A DNA stretch of 60,962 bases. Origin: an uncultured Mycobacteriaceae bacterium (GTDB lineage Bacteria > Actinomycetota > Actinomycetes > Mycobacteriales > Mycobacteriaceae). A program made the translations under genes and the position numbers. Numbering within the stretch: the stretch's first letter is position 1; the number at the start of each line of letters is the position of its first letter. This document shows, piece after piece, positions 35,859 through 44,827 of this stretch. The notes under the pieces were generated by a model. That model was not told the DNA's origin. It searched no databases and saw only the letters and a program-made list of their open reading frames with translations. The stretch spans positions 16,683 through 77,644 of the forward strand of contig CADEGF010000032.1 of assembly GCA_902826815.1 (NCBI GenBank). The letters run 5' to 3'.

Positions 35859-38767
35859 GGCCCCGGGACGAGGAAGGTTTCGGGACTGGGCTTGAGCGGA
35901 CGCATCAACCACGAGGGGCGGCGCTTGTGCTCTGGCGAGGACCATCCGGCGGGCCGGGTCATCGCCAGCCACTCGGCGTACACCTTGCGCGCCTTGGAGG
36001 TGTCGACGGCGATGTCGCCCGCCTGGTCCTGCGGCTCGGCACGGACGACCCGAACGGCCTGGTGCCAGCAGTGCATGCCGGAGATGGGATCCGGATGCAC
36101 CGGGAAGGTCAAATTCTGGTGCACCCCGGTGTCGCTCCACCAGATTCGCTGGGTGTCCGGATCGCTGCTGGTGTAGGGCTGCACGCTCTTGACCCGCTTC
36201 ATCGCCCATTCGTCGCCCTCGTGCTGCAGGTCGACGGTGGCCATCATGCCGCCGACGTGACCCTGCTGCGCTCCGGTGCGCCACCTGCCCATGTGGTGAC
36301 TGCAGGCCACCACACCGGGTCGGATGCCCTCGGTGATCCACGCCTTGGCGACGAAGTAGCCGATGTCGGTCTGCACCCGGACAAGGTCGCCGGTGTGCTC
36401 GACCCCCAGCCGCCGCGCATCGGTGGGGTGAATCCACACCGGGTTGGTGTGGGCGAGTTCGTCGAGCCACTTGGAGTTTGCCGAGCGGGTATGTATCTGC
36501 GTCGGCAGCCGGAATGTCGACAACAGCACCATCTGATCGGACGCAAGTGCGTCCGGGTGGACGTGGCTCTTGATGTAGCCGGGCAACGCCTGCTCGGGCC
36601 ACCCCCAGTTGGCCAGCGTCGACGAGTAGAACTCCAGCTTGCCCGACGGAGTCGGGAAGCCTCGCCGCACAACGCCGTCGACGTCGATACCCACCGGCCG
36701 ACGCCCGGCGTCGTCGGGGGCAGGCGCGCCCATCGGCACGATGTTGGGGTTAGCGGGTTTAGGCGTCGAGGTGTACACCCGGCCCAGTGGGGTGACGTTG
36801 ACGTCAGCCAACTCCTCGGCGGGCACCTCGAACGCGTATTGGGCGCCAAGGCCTTTGGTGATCTCGAAGGCACCGTAACGCCGCATGAACTCCAGCGGCG
36901 TCAAGCCTTCCTCGGCCGCCCGCTCGGGCAGGCCAGGCACAGAGTTCTCGAACATCCAGCCGTAGTACTCGTCCACCGAGAGCTTCTCGCCGGGGTTGGC
37001 CCGAGACTCGTGGTACTGCCGGATGCCAAGGGAGCCGTCGGGATCGATCCGCCAGGACAACTCGATCCACCACTCGTTCTCCTCCCACACCTCGCCGGGG
37101 TTCACCTGCCGACTGTCGGTGATCTTCTCGCCGAGACGCTCGCGCGCCGCGCGCAGCACCGGCTGGCGGAAACCGATCCACTGTCCGTCGTACTGTTCGT
37201 AGGAGTGGGTGTCGTGCCGCTCGGAACCGTGCCCCATCGGCAGCACGTAGTCGGCCAGATACGCGGACTCGTTCCAGGTCGGCGTCAACGCCACGAAGCA
37301 GCCCACCATCTCCTCGTCGGTGAGGACCTCCATCCACGACAGGCCGTCCGGGTTGGTCCACACCGGGTTGTAGACGCGGATGAAATAGGTGTCGAGCTTG
37401 CCCCGGCCATCCTTGAGAAAGTCCGGAAGCAGAAACGACATCTCGTTCTGCGCGAGCGGGTACTCGAGCGGCCACGTCAGCTCCTGCCACACCCCAGGGT
37501 GCGGCGGGGTGTGAATCGGCTTGGGCACGAACTTGTTCCACGTGTTGGCGAACAGTCCCCCTTCGGTTCCGATGGCGCCGAGCAGGGCTGAGATCAGCAC
37601 GAGGGTGCGGGCGACCTGCCAGCCACCGAGGTTGGCGGCGGCTGCCGAGCGCCAGCAGTGGGTTGAGAAACGGGTGCCCGCGCCCGCGACCGTCTCGGCG
37701 ACCTCTTGCAGTGTGGCGGCGTCGATGCCCGACTCGGCTGCGGCGTAGTCGAAGGTGAACTCGTCGTACACCCTGTCCAGTTCGGCCTCGAAAGTCGCGA
37801 AGTCCTGCGGCAATTCGGGCCGACACGTTTGCAGGTATTCCTCCCAGTTCCACCACTGCCGCACGAACTCCCGGTTGTAGCGGCCGGTGACGATGAGGTG
37901 GCGCGCGATAGCCAGGTTGATGGCCGCTTCGCTGCCCGGCTGCGGGGACAGCCAGTAGTCGGCGTGGGTGGCGGTGTTGGACAACCTCGTGTCCAACACG
38001 ACGATCTTCGCACCGTTCGCCTTGGCGTCGATGATGCGCTGGGCGTGTGGATTGAAGTAGTGCCCGGTTTCCAGATGCGAGCTGATCAGGTAGATCACCT
38101 TCGCGTTCGCATGGTCGGGACTGGGCCGGTCGGCGCCCATCCAGAATTGGAAGCCGGTGCGCCCGCCGCTGGAGCAGACGTTGGTGTGTGAGTTATGGCC
38201 GTCCACACCCCAACTCGCAAGAACGCGTTCGGTGTAGCCGTCCTCGCCGGGCCTGCCGATGCTCACCATGATCTCGTTCTGGCGCTCTTCGATGATGGCC
38301 GCCCTGATGCGCGCGGCGATGGCGTCGAGCGCCTCGTCCCAGCTCACCCGCTCCCACTGGCCCGAGCCCCGCTCGCCCACCCGGCGCAACGGGTAGAGGA
38401 TCCGGTCGGGATCGGTCACCTGGTTCAGGGTCGACGGCCCCTTGGCACAGTTGCGTCCGCGCGAACCGGGATGTTCGGGGTTGCCCTCGAACTTCCGCAC
38501 GTGCAGGTCCTCATGGTCGACGTAGGCCAACAATCCGCATGCCGACTCGCAGTTGAAACACGTTGTGGGCACCAACATGTAGTGGTGCTCCTCCTGCCGC
38601 GGCCACGCGCGCGAGCTGACCTCGACCCAGTCGTCCCAGCGCTCCTTGGGCGGGAACGCGGACAGGTGGACCCCGCTCGGACCCTGGTAGAACGTTTCAC
38701 CTCGGGCTTCGACGTCCTTGCGTGCGGCGGAAACCCGCTTGGCGCGGGCGAAAAGGGACGGTGCCAT
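35855..38767 (-). CDS. Molybdopterin oxidoreductase, SoeA-like catalytic subunit
   Basis: 970-residue DMSO-reductase-family protein. Cysteines 70, 73, 77 and 107 (CFNCESACG ... RNCAKGP) hold a [4Fe-4S] cluster; Cys198 in HNSHTNVCSSGG is the likely molybdenum ligand. There is no twin-arginine signal, so it stays in the cytoplasm, as SoeA does and unlike exported PsrA or PhsA. Length and motifs such as GHGSERHDTHSYEQ resemble SoeA, the cytoplasmic sulfite dehydrogenase subunit. The setting among Xsc and sulfite exporters supports sulfite oxidation; polysulfide or another substrate remains possible. GAGGAGG precedes the ATG. Confidence 0.75.
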   Translation of the reverse strand: MAPSLFARAKRVSAARKDVEARGETFYQGPSGVHLSAFPPKERWDDWVEVSSRAWPRQEEHHYMLVPTTCFNCESACGLLAYVDHEDLHVRKFEGNPEHPGSRGRNCAKGPSTLNQVTDPDRILYPLRRVGERGSGQWERVSWDEALDAIAARIRAAIIEERQNEIMVSIGRPGEDGYTERVLASWGVDGHNSHTNVCSSGGRTGFQFWMGADRPSPDHANAKVIYLISSHLETGHYFNPHAQRIIDAKANGAKIVVLDTRLSNTATHADYWLSPQPGSEAAINLAIARHLIVTGRYNREFVRQWWNWEEYLQTCRPELPQDFATFEAELDRVYDEFTFDYAAAESGIDAATLQEVAETVAGAGTRFSTHCWRSAAAANLGGWQVARTLVLISALLGAIGTEGGLFANTWNKFVPKPIHTPPHPGVWQELTWPLEYPLAQNEMSFLLPDFLKDGRGKLDTYFIRVYNPVWTNPDGLSWMEVLTDEEMVGCFVALTPTWNESAYLADYVLPMGHGSERHDTHSYEQYDGQWIGFRQPVLRAARERLGEKITDSRQVNPGEVWEENEWWIELSWRIDPDGSLGIRQYHESRANPGEKLSVDEYYGWMFENSVPGLPERAAEEGLTPLEFMRRYGAFEITKGLGAQYAFEVPAEELADVNVTPLGRVYTSTPKPANPNIVPMGAPAPDDAGRRPVGIDVDGVVRRGFPTPSGKLEFYSSTLANWGWPEQALPGYIKSHVHPDALASDQMVLLSTFRLPTQIHTRSANSKWLDELAHTNPVWIHPTDARRLGVEHTGDLVRVQTDIGYFVAKAWITEGIRPGVVACSHHMGRWRTGAQQGHVGGMMATVDLQHEGDEWAMKRVKSVQPYTSSDPDTQRIWWSDTGVHQNLTFPVHPDPISGMHCWHQAVRVVRAEPQDQAGDIAVDTSKARKVYAEWLAMTRPAGWSSPEHKRRPSWLMRPLKPSPETFLVPGP

Positions 38768-38776
38768 GCGACCTCC

Positions 38777-40342
38777 TCAGGCAAGTGGAACGGATTGGCC
38801 GGCTTGCACGTAGGCGTGCTCATGCGCCAGCAACCCGATGAGCGCGAAGGGAGCGGCGGCGACGCCGATCCACGGCGCCGCGACGGAAACGGCCACCGCC
38901 AGAATGCCGAGCCAGAAAACCCGCGCGTAGCGACCGCGCACCATTTCGTAAGTGGCCAGCCGGGCGTGGGCAGTGACATGCGGCAGGTTGGTCTCGGTCC
39001 ACACCAGGACGAGATGTACGGCTGCGGCGACCGCGAGCACCACCTCGAGGGCATGGACACCGCGAGCGGATGACAGCCACACGGCGAACGGCAGCAGCGC
39101 CGCCGCTCCTGCGAGCACCGCCTGCACGGCCAGGTGCGCGGGTAGCAACGGACTCTGCCAAAGGTCTCTGGCCTTGGCCTGTGCGAACAGGTAGGCGGTG
39201 TAGCACGCGGTCGCCAACGCGAGAACAGCCCCGATCACACCCAAGACCTGTTGTGCCACAACACTATCGGCTACCGAGGCCCCGACATAGAGCACAACGA
39301 TCCCGCCGTATCCGCCGATGATGAAGGCGCCCTTCACCAACCAGCTCGTCCAGTGGTGCTTGGTGAAGATCAGGTAAAAGCGGAACGGATGCTTGAGATC
39401 CCAGATCAGCAGGACCCCGGTGACACCGAGGAACACCAACGCCACCGCCGGGGCCACCCAACGCGCGACGGAGTCCGACCAGTCGAGCAGCCCCGTCAAG
39501 GCCAGCAGCACAGCCAGCAGAAAGGCGCCGGCTGCGATGCTCTTGGTCCACGTGTAAAGGCTGACCCGCCAGCCCCATGGCGCGTGGTGGGGAATGTCGT
39601 AGGACAGCAGTGCGGCCGCCGACGACCTGGCTCCCTGCGGGTGTCCCGCGGTGACGAGCTGAGGATCGGGTGCGCCCTGGGTCGCCCAGGCGTACAGCCC
39701 GCCTTCCGGCCTGGCCGCTCCCAACGGGTCAAGCGTGGCCTGGTGCGCGCCCAGGTAGAACACGCCCGGTGCGGTCTCCTTCTCCGGCCGCCGGACGACC
39801 GCGGGCCTGCGCGCCACGAGTTGCGAGACCTTCGTTGTCGGGTCGTTGCCGTCGCCGACGATGATCGCTCCGGTCGGACACACCGAAACACATGCCGGCT
39901 CGAGACCCGCGTCGATCCGGTGTGCGCACATGTTGCACTTCTCGGCCGAGTGATCCTCGGGGTTGATGAAGATCGCGTCGTAGGGGCAGGCCGCCATGCA
40001 TGCCTTGCACCCGATGCAGATCTCCTTGTCGAAGTCGACGATGCCGTCGGGACGCTTGTACATCGCTTGAGTCGGACACGCCGTCACGCACGGCGCATCG
40101 GTGCACTGATTGCACCGCGTCACCTGGAACGCCCGGCGCGCCTGCGGGAACGTGCCGACGTCGGCGGACTTCACATAGGTGCGGGTGACCCCCACCGGCA
40201 CCTCGTTCTCGCTTTTGCATGCCGTCGTGCAGGCATGACACCCGATGCATCTGGTCTGGTCGAGCACCTTCAGCCATCGGGTGGGCCGTTGCGCCACCTG
40301 CTCCATGCTGTGAAACATAGTCGCAACTATCGGCTGCGGCAT
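38777..40342 (-). CDS. Fused four-cluster ferredoxin and NrfD membrane subunit (SoeB+SoeC-like)
   Basis: 521 residues. The first 190 carry four [4Fe-4S] motifs: CIGCHACTTAC, CNQCTDAPCVTACP, CIGCKACMAACP and CNMCAHRIDAG then CVSVCP. A linker to about residue 245 leads into eight or nine hydrophobic helices of NrfD type, with DLKHPFRFYLIFTKHHWTSW. In SoeABC and PsrABC these are two separate proteins. It would take electrons from the molybdenum subunit encoded nine bases downstream and pass them to quinone in the membrane. TTGTA/TACAA operators lie upstream. ATG 40342 is assumed; ATG 40318 is possible. Confidence 0.8.
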   Translation of the reverse strand: MPQPIVATMFHSMEQVAQRPTRWLKVLDQTRCIGCHACTTACKSENEVPVGVTRTYVKSADVGTFPQARRAFQVTRCNQCTDAPCVTACPTQAMYKRPDGIVDFDKEICIGCKACMAACPYDAIFINPEDHSAEKCNMCAHRIDAGLEPACVSVCPTGAIIVGDGNDPTTKVSQLVARRPAVVRRPEKETAPGVFYLGAHQATLDPLGAARPEGGLYAWATQGAPDPQLVTAGHPQGARSSAAALLSYDIPHHAPWGWRVSLYTWTKSIAAGAFLLAVLLALTGLLDWSDSVARWVAPAVALVFLGVTGVLLIWDLKHPFRFYLIFTKHHWTSWLVKGAFIIGGYGGIVVLYVGASVADSVVAQQVLGVIGAVLALATACYTAYLFAQAKARDLWQSPLLPAHLAVQAVLAGAAALLPFAVWLSSARGVHALEVVLAVAAAVHLVLVWTETNLPHVTAHARLATYEMVRGRYARVFWLGILAVAVSVAAPWIGVAAAPFALIGLLAHEHAYVQAGQSVPLA

Positions 40343-40352
40343 CTAAGCCAAA

Positions 40353-40379
40353 CTTGTACCGATACAAGGCTAACTTGTA
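40353..40379. promoter_or_regulatory. LysR-type operator CTTGTA-CCGA-TACAAG with extra half-site
   Basis: A perfect palindrome at 40353-40368 is followed by ACTTGTAG at 40373-40380. It lies 10 bases from the iron-sulfur/NrfD start and 75 bases before the divergent DUF202 gene, so one regulator could act on both. The half-sites match those in front of the LysR gene at 33850. Confidence 0.65.
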
Positions 40380-40443
40380 GGTCATGACCGCGTCACACAG
40401 GCCACACTGAGGTACGACACTCCGGGGACGAAGGAGTTCGGAA

Positions 40444-40887
40444 GTGACCAACAGCCCGTATGGCGACGGCCGGGACGCGCCTACGCTCACCCGCGAGGCG
40501 AGCGGCACCGGCGTGATGCACCGAATGCGCACCCGGTGGCCACCGGTGAGCTCGGTGGGACGCGACCCGGACTACCGCTTCTCGCTGGCCAACGAGCGCA
40601 CATTTCTCGCTTGGATCCGCACGGCACTGGCACTGCTCGCAGGCGGCGTAGCCGCGGTGCAACTGGTCCCCGCGTTCAAACTCCCCGGCGGCAGGCTCAT
40701 CCTCGGCATCACCCTCGTGCTGCTGGCTGTCATGGTCGCCGCAGGCAGCTATCACCGGTGGTCGGCCAACGAGCGCGCCATGCGGCTCGGCGAATCCCTT
40801 CAACCGTCGCTCGTGCCTCGGCTGCTGGCAGGCGGATTGACCTTGATCGCCTTACTGGCCCTGCTCCTGGTGATCGTCAGTGGCTGA
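40444..40887 (+). CDS. DUF202-family membrane protein
   Basis: 147-residue protein with a 45-residue charged N-terminus and three hydrophobic segments (LALLAGGVAAVQLVPAF, LILGITLVLLAVMVAAG, LTLIALLALLLVIV). The FSLANERTFLAWIRTALAL motif is the DUF202/YidH hallmark. Its role is unknown. A GTG start with GAAGGAG upstream is used. It is divergent from the oxidoreductase operon across the shared TACAAG site and overlaps the next DUF202 gene by eight bases. Confidence 0.8.
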   Translation: MTNSPYGDGRDAPTLTREASGTGVMHRMRTRWPPVSSVGRDPDYRFSLANERTFLAWIRTALALLAGGVAAVQLVPAFKLPGGRLILGITLVLLAVMVAAGSYHRWSANERAMRLGESLQPSLVPRLLAGGLTLIALLALLLVIVSG

Positions 40888-41221
40888 CGGACCCCGATTC
40901 GATCGGCGGCCCGTGCTCGACCCCGGCCTCCAGGCCGAACGCACCCGGCTGGCGTGGTCACGCACCTCATTGTCGTTCGCAGCGGTGGGTGCCCTGCTGT
41001 TGCACAACGGCTTGACGACCGGCGACCGGCTGCACGGGCTGCCCGGACTCATCGCGCTCTGCTGTGCGGCAGCCACATATCTGCTCGGTGTCAGCCGCTA
41101 TCACACCACCACCCGCAAGGTGCCTCGCGAGCAACCGATGACTTCCGTCGGTTCCGTCCGCACCCTGACCGCACTCACCGGCCTCACGGTCGTCCTGGCA
41201 CTGGTGCTCATCACCACATGA
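40880..41221 (+). CDS. Second DUF202-family membrane protein
   Basis: 113 residues with three hydrophobic segments and the DUF202 motif LQAERTRLAWSRTSLSF near residue 20. It overlaps the preceding DUF202 gene and forms a pair with it, a pattern I recall in other actinobacteria. The function is unknown. The gene ends 15 bases before the convergent TauE-type exporter gene. A link to sulfite metabolism is only by position. Confidence 0.8.
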   Translation: MADGPRFDRRPVLDPGLQAERTRLAWSRTSLSFAAVGALLLHNGLTTGDRLHGLPGLIALCCAAATYLLGVSRYHTTTRKVPREQPMTSVGSVRTLTALTGLTVVLALVLITT

Positions 41222-41236
41222 CATGGTCTTCCAGAC

Positions 41237-41998
41237 TCACCGCCACTGCCACAGCGCCTGCATGAGCACGGCGAGGGAAAGCGCAGCCAACAGCCACAGC
41301 GCATACCGTTGCGAGTTCGCCGACGGTGTTCGCTTGAACAGCAGGCTTCCCGCAGCGACACCGACCAGAGACACCGGGAACAACACGGCGATCTGGCCGA
41401 GGAGCGGCGCGGTGATCAACCCACCCACGGCGGCGGCAGCCGCCGCCCAAAGGTCGGTGCCGAGGAAGTACACGATCAGGCTGGCCCTGCCCGCAGCGAC
41501 GGCGGCGGGGCTGGAGAAATACATCAGGATCGCGGGCGGGCCGCCCATCGCGAAGGCGCCGTTGAGCACACCGGACACGCCCCCGACCGCGAAAGTCCCT
41601 GCCGCGCCCGGCAGTGCCGCCGCCCGATATTTCGAGGCCATCGCGACGGCCGCCGCGAGCACCGCGCACGCCAGCAGGATTCGCATCGGCGCGATCGGAA
41701 GGATCCGCAACAGCCAGATCCCCACCGGAGTGCCTGCCACGGCGCCGACGAGCAGCCAGCGCAGCGACCTCCAGTGCACATCCCGCCACACGCTGGGCAG
41801 CAGCTGCACACTCGCCAGCACCTCCAACACGAACGCAGTCGGAATCGCCGAGGAGGGCGGCAGCACCAGCGACAGCCCGACCACCCACACCATCGAGGCG
41901 CCGAAGCCGCCGAAGCCACGCACCGCGCCGCCGAGGACGATCACTATCAGCACCAGCACCCAGGCCAGCGGCGGCAGGCTCCAGACCGTCGAGCCCAT
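41237..41998 (-). CDS. TauE/TSUP-family exporter (second copy)
   Basis: 253-residue membrane protein with about eight helices, starting MGSTVWSLPPLAWVLVLI. The two half-repeats carry GGFGASMVWVVGLSLVLPPS and SGVLNGAFAMGGPPAILMYF, TSUP-type signatures. ATG 41998 follows GGAGGAGG. It is distinct in sequence from the exporter at 18665-19393. Next to the candidate sulfite dehydrogenase, it may export sulfite, sulfate or a sulfonate. Confidence 0.8.
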   Translation of the reverse strand: MGSTVWSLPPLAWVLVLIVIVLGGAVRGFGGFGASMVWVVGLSLVLPPSSAIPTAFVLEVLASVQLLPSVWRDVHWRSLRWLLVGAVAGTPVGIWLLRILPIAPMRILLACAVLAAAVAMASKYRAAALPGAAGTFAVGGVSGVLNGAFAMGGPPAILMYFSSPAAVAAGRASLIVYFLGTDLWAAAAAAVGGLITAPLLGQIAVLFPVSLVGVAAGSLLFKRTPSANSQRYALWLLAALSLAVLMQALWQWR

Positions 41999-42182
41999 GG
42001 ACCGTCCTCCTCCACCGCCGTGCCGTATGCAACCGTTGTCGGCAGGCCCGCCGACGACAAGCACCAGTACACGATCAACTGAAGGGACCACCACAGATCG
42101 CGCGCCACCACGCCGCAGATCTTGATGTGTGACCCACCTCAGGGATGGCTATCCGGCAACAGAGCGGCAAAGGAGCCCACCG

Positions 42183-43454
42183 ATGTACGAAGGACATGCG
42201 AACGAGAGCGTCTTCACCTGGGCGGCACCGCCGCTGAAGTTCGGGGTCGGCGCCGTCGACGAGATCGGCGCCGAGGTGGCCGCCATCGGAGCGGGCAGGT
42301 GCCTGGTGATCACCGACTCCGGCGTCCGCGAGACCGGCGTACCCGACCGCATTCATGCCCAGCTCGTCGCCGCAGGCATCAAGTCCGAGGTGTTCGACAG
42401 GGTGGCGATCGAGCCCACCGACGAAAGCATCAACGAGGCCGTGGGTTGGGCGCGTCAACAAGAGTGGGACTGCTTCATAGCGGTCGGCGGCGGGTCTGCC
42501 ATCGACACCGCCAAGGCGGTCAACCTGCTGACCACCCATCCCGGCGATCTGCTCGACTTCGTCACGCCACCGATCGGTGCGGGCAAGGCGCCCTGGCTAC
42601 CGGTGAAACCACTGATCGCAGTGCCGACCACCGCAGGCACCGGCTCGGAGTCGACGACCATCTGCGTCGTCGACTTTCTCGGCCTTCATCTCAAGGCCGG
42701 TGTGAGCCACCAGAAACTGCGCCCGACCCTGGCTGTGGTGGATCCGATGACGACCGTGTCGCTGCCTGCGCAGGTGACCGCGGCCAGCGGGATGGACGTG
42801 CTCTCGCATGCATTGGAGAGCTACACCTGCGTGCGGTTCGACGCGAAGGCCGCCCCGGAAGATCCGACCAAGCGTCCCGCGTTCTGCGGTTCCAACCCGA
42901 TCAGCGACGTCTGGTGCGAGCAAGCACTCGAACTGGTCGGACGCTATCTGCGGCGCGCGGTGATGAACGGTCGCGACCTCGACGCCCGCTACCACATGGC
43001 GCTGGCATCCACCTCTGCCGGAACGGGATTCGGCAACGCGGGCACCCACCTGCCGCACGCGAACGCCTATCCCGTGGCAGGCGCCGTCGAGAACTACCGG
43101 GCCGAGGGCTACCCGGAGATGCCGATGGTGCCGCACGGACAGGCCGTGTCCGCGACCGCTGCCGCTGTGTTCCGCTGGACTTACCCCGGCGATCCCGCGC
43201 GCCATCTACGCGCGGCAGAATTGCTCACCGGGCAGACGTTCACCAAAACCGATGGCGCAGAGGCATTGTCCCACGTGCTCAGCGAATTGATGGCCGACAT
43301 CGGCATGCCCGCGGGGCTGCGCACCTTCGGCTACGACGAGTCGCATCTCGACGTGCTCGTCGAGGGAACCATGAAGCAGACCCGTCAGCTCGCGGTGGTG
43401 CCGCGGCCGGTCACGCGCGCGGCGCTGACCGACATCTTCCGGGAGTCGCTGTGA
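42183..43454 (+). CDS. Iron-type alcohol dehydrogenase, ADHFE1/HOT-like
   Basis: 423-residue group III alcohol dehydrogenase. The nucleotide motif is GGGSAIDTAKAVNLL and TTAGTGSESTTICVV. Metal ligands are expected in the aspartate of ASGMDVLSHALESY and histidines of GNAGTHLPHANAYP and MVPHGQAVS, as in hydroxyacid-oxoacid transhydrogenase. Substrates in this family include 4-hydroxybutyrate; sulfoacetaldehyde reductase SarD is another iron-type member, so isethionate oxidation is an option here. AAGGAG precedes the ATG. It overlaps the transporter gene by four bases. Confidence 0.75.
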   Translation: MYEGHANESVFTWAAPPLKFGVGAVDEIGAEVAAIGAGRCLVITDSGVRETGVPDRIHAQLVAAGIKSEVFDRVAIEPTDESINEAVGWARQQEWDCFIAVGGGSAIDTAKAVNLLTTHPGDLLDFVTPPIGAGKAPWLPVKPLIAVPTTAGTGSESTTICVVDFLGLHLKAGVSHQKLRPTLAVVDPMTTVSLPAQVTAASGMDVLSHALESYTCVRFDAKAAPEDPTKRPAFCGSNPISDVWCEQALELVGRYLRRAVMNGRDLDARYHMALASTSAGTGFGNAGTHLPHANAYPVAGAVENYRAEGYPEMPMVPHGQAVSATAAAVFRWTYPGDPARHLRAAELLTGQTFTKTDGAEALSHVLSELMADIGMPAGLRTFGYDESHLDVLVEGTMKQTRQLAVVPRPVTRAALTDIFRESL

Positions 43455-44827
43455 CCAACGAGGACAAGGGCGCAAAAACCGAGGAAGTCTCGAAGTCCGA
43501 GCTGCGGACCGTCGTCATGTCGAGCCTCGTCGGCACCACCGTCGAGTGGTACGACTTCTTTCTCTACGGCACGGCTGCGGGCATCGTGTTTCCGAAGTTG
43601 TTCTTCCCGAGCACAGAGCCGGCCACCGGGACCCTGCTTGCCTTCGCGACCTTCGCCGTCGGCTTCATCGCACGACCGGTGGGCGGCCTGATCTTCGGGC
43701 ATATCGGCGACCGGATCGGCAGGAAGAACACGCTCGTGGCGACCATGCTGATCATGGGCGTGGCGACGTTCCTGATCGGGGTGATCCCCACCCACGCGGC
43801 CATCGGGGTCGCGGCGCCCATCCTTCTCGTGGTGATGCGGCTGGCCCAGGGCATCGCGGTCGGCGGGGAATGGGGCGGCGCGGTGCTGATGGCCGTCGAA
43901 TACGCCCCGCCAGGAAAGCGCGGGTTCTACGGCAGCATGCCGCAGATCGGCCTCGCAATCGGACTCATGCTCAGCACCGGAGTCTTCGCGCTGCTCGGCT
44001 ACCTGCTTCCCGACGCGTCGTTCCTCAGTTGGGGCTGGCGCATCGCCTTCATGTTGAGCGCGATCCTGGTCGCCATCGGACTGTACATCCGGCTGAGAGT
44101 GATGGAGACCCCCGCCTTCCGCAAGTTGGAGAAGGCGGAAGCGAAGGCCACGATCCCCGCGGCGCAGCTGATCAAGGACAAGCTTTCGCGCCGACATCTG
44201 CTGCTGGGCATGGGCAGCCGGTGGGCAGAGGGTGTTGCCTTTAATCTGTGGGCCGTGTTCACGATCTCCTACGCCACAGGCACTTTGGACCTGGGCAAGC
44301 AGCCGATCCTGCTGTCGGTGATGGCGGCTGCGGCGGCGATGATCGTGTTCATACCGTTCTTCGGCCGTCTCGCCGACCGCTTCGACCGCCGACACCTCTA
44401 CACGGTCGGGATCGTTGCGCTTGCCGTGGCCACATTCCCGGCGTTGGCGCTCATGGGTACGGGCAGCACGGCTGTCATCCTCGTGACCATCGTCGTCGTG
44501 CTCGGGGTGATCTACCCGATGGTGTACGCGCCCGAGGCTTCGTTGTTCGCAGAACTGTTCCCCACCAGGGTCCGCTACACCGGGATCTCCGTGGTCTATC
44601 AGCTCTCGGGCATCGTGGCTTCCGGTCTGACGCCGTTGATCCTGGCCTATCTGTTGAAGACCGCGGGCGGCAGCGTGTCCCTGGTGGTCGCCTACGTCGT
44701 GATTGTCAGCGTCATCAGCGCCGTCTCTACGATGGCCATCCGGAAACAGGACCTCTACACCGACACCGTGGACGCCGGCATCACCGAGTCGGCGAAGCCG
44801 GTGTCAACTCAGTCCTCTCCGCGGTAG
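43451..44827 (+). CDS. MHS-family MFS transporter
   Basis: 458-residue major facilitator of the metabolite:H+ symporter type. It begins VMSSLVGTTVEWYDFFLYGTAAGIVFP, a strong family hallmark, with GHIGDRIGRKNTLV in loop 2-3 and VGGEWGGAVLMAVEY in helix 5. It is translationally coupled to the alcohol dehydrogenase (GTGA), suggesting that it imports that enzyme's substrate, a small organic acid or sulfonate. Its last 47 bases overlap the 3' end of the oppositely oriented permease gene. Confidence 0.88.
   Translation: MTNEDKGAKTEEVSKSELRTVVMSSLVGTTVEWYDFFLYGTAAGIVFPKLFFPSTEPATGTLLAFATFAVGFIARPVGGLIFGHIGDRIGRKNTLVATMLIMGVATFLIGVIPTHAAIGVAAPILLVVMRLAQGIAVGGEWGGAVLMAVEYAPPGKRGFYGSMPQIGLAIGLMLSTGVFALLGYLLPDASFLSWGWRIAFMLSAILVAIGLYIRLRVMETPAFRKLEKAEAKATIPAAQLIKDKLSRRHLLLGMGSRWAEGVAFNLWAVFTISYATGTLDLGKQPILLSVMAAAAAMIVFIPFFGRLADRFDRRHLYTVGIVALAVATFPALALMGTGSTAVILVTIVVVLGVIYPMVYAPEASLFAELFPTRVRYTGISVVYQLSGIVASGLTPLILAYLLKTAGGSVSLVVAYVVIVSVISAVSTMAIRKQDLYTDTVDAGITESAKPVSTQSSPR

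Noticed and set aside
34980-36602. Extended TorD-like protein of 540 codons
   Set aside because: The extra N-terminal part is an out-of-frame reading of the molybdopterin subunit gene; GTG 35858 overlaps that gene's stop.
35768-37591. Long frame of 607 codons opposite the molybdopterin subunit
   Set aside because: Histidine-, arginine- and valine-rich low-information translation; the opposite strand encodes a clear enzyme.
42122-44827. Apparent 901-codon fusion upstream of the MHS transporter
   Set aside because: The first half is an out-of-frame shadow of the alcohol dehydrogenase. The transporter starts at GTG 43451 with the stop/start overlap.
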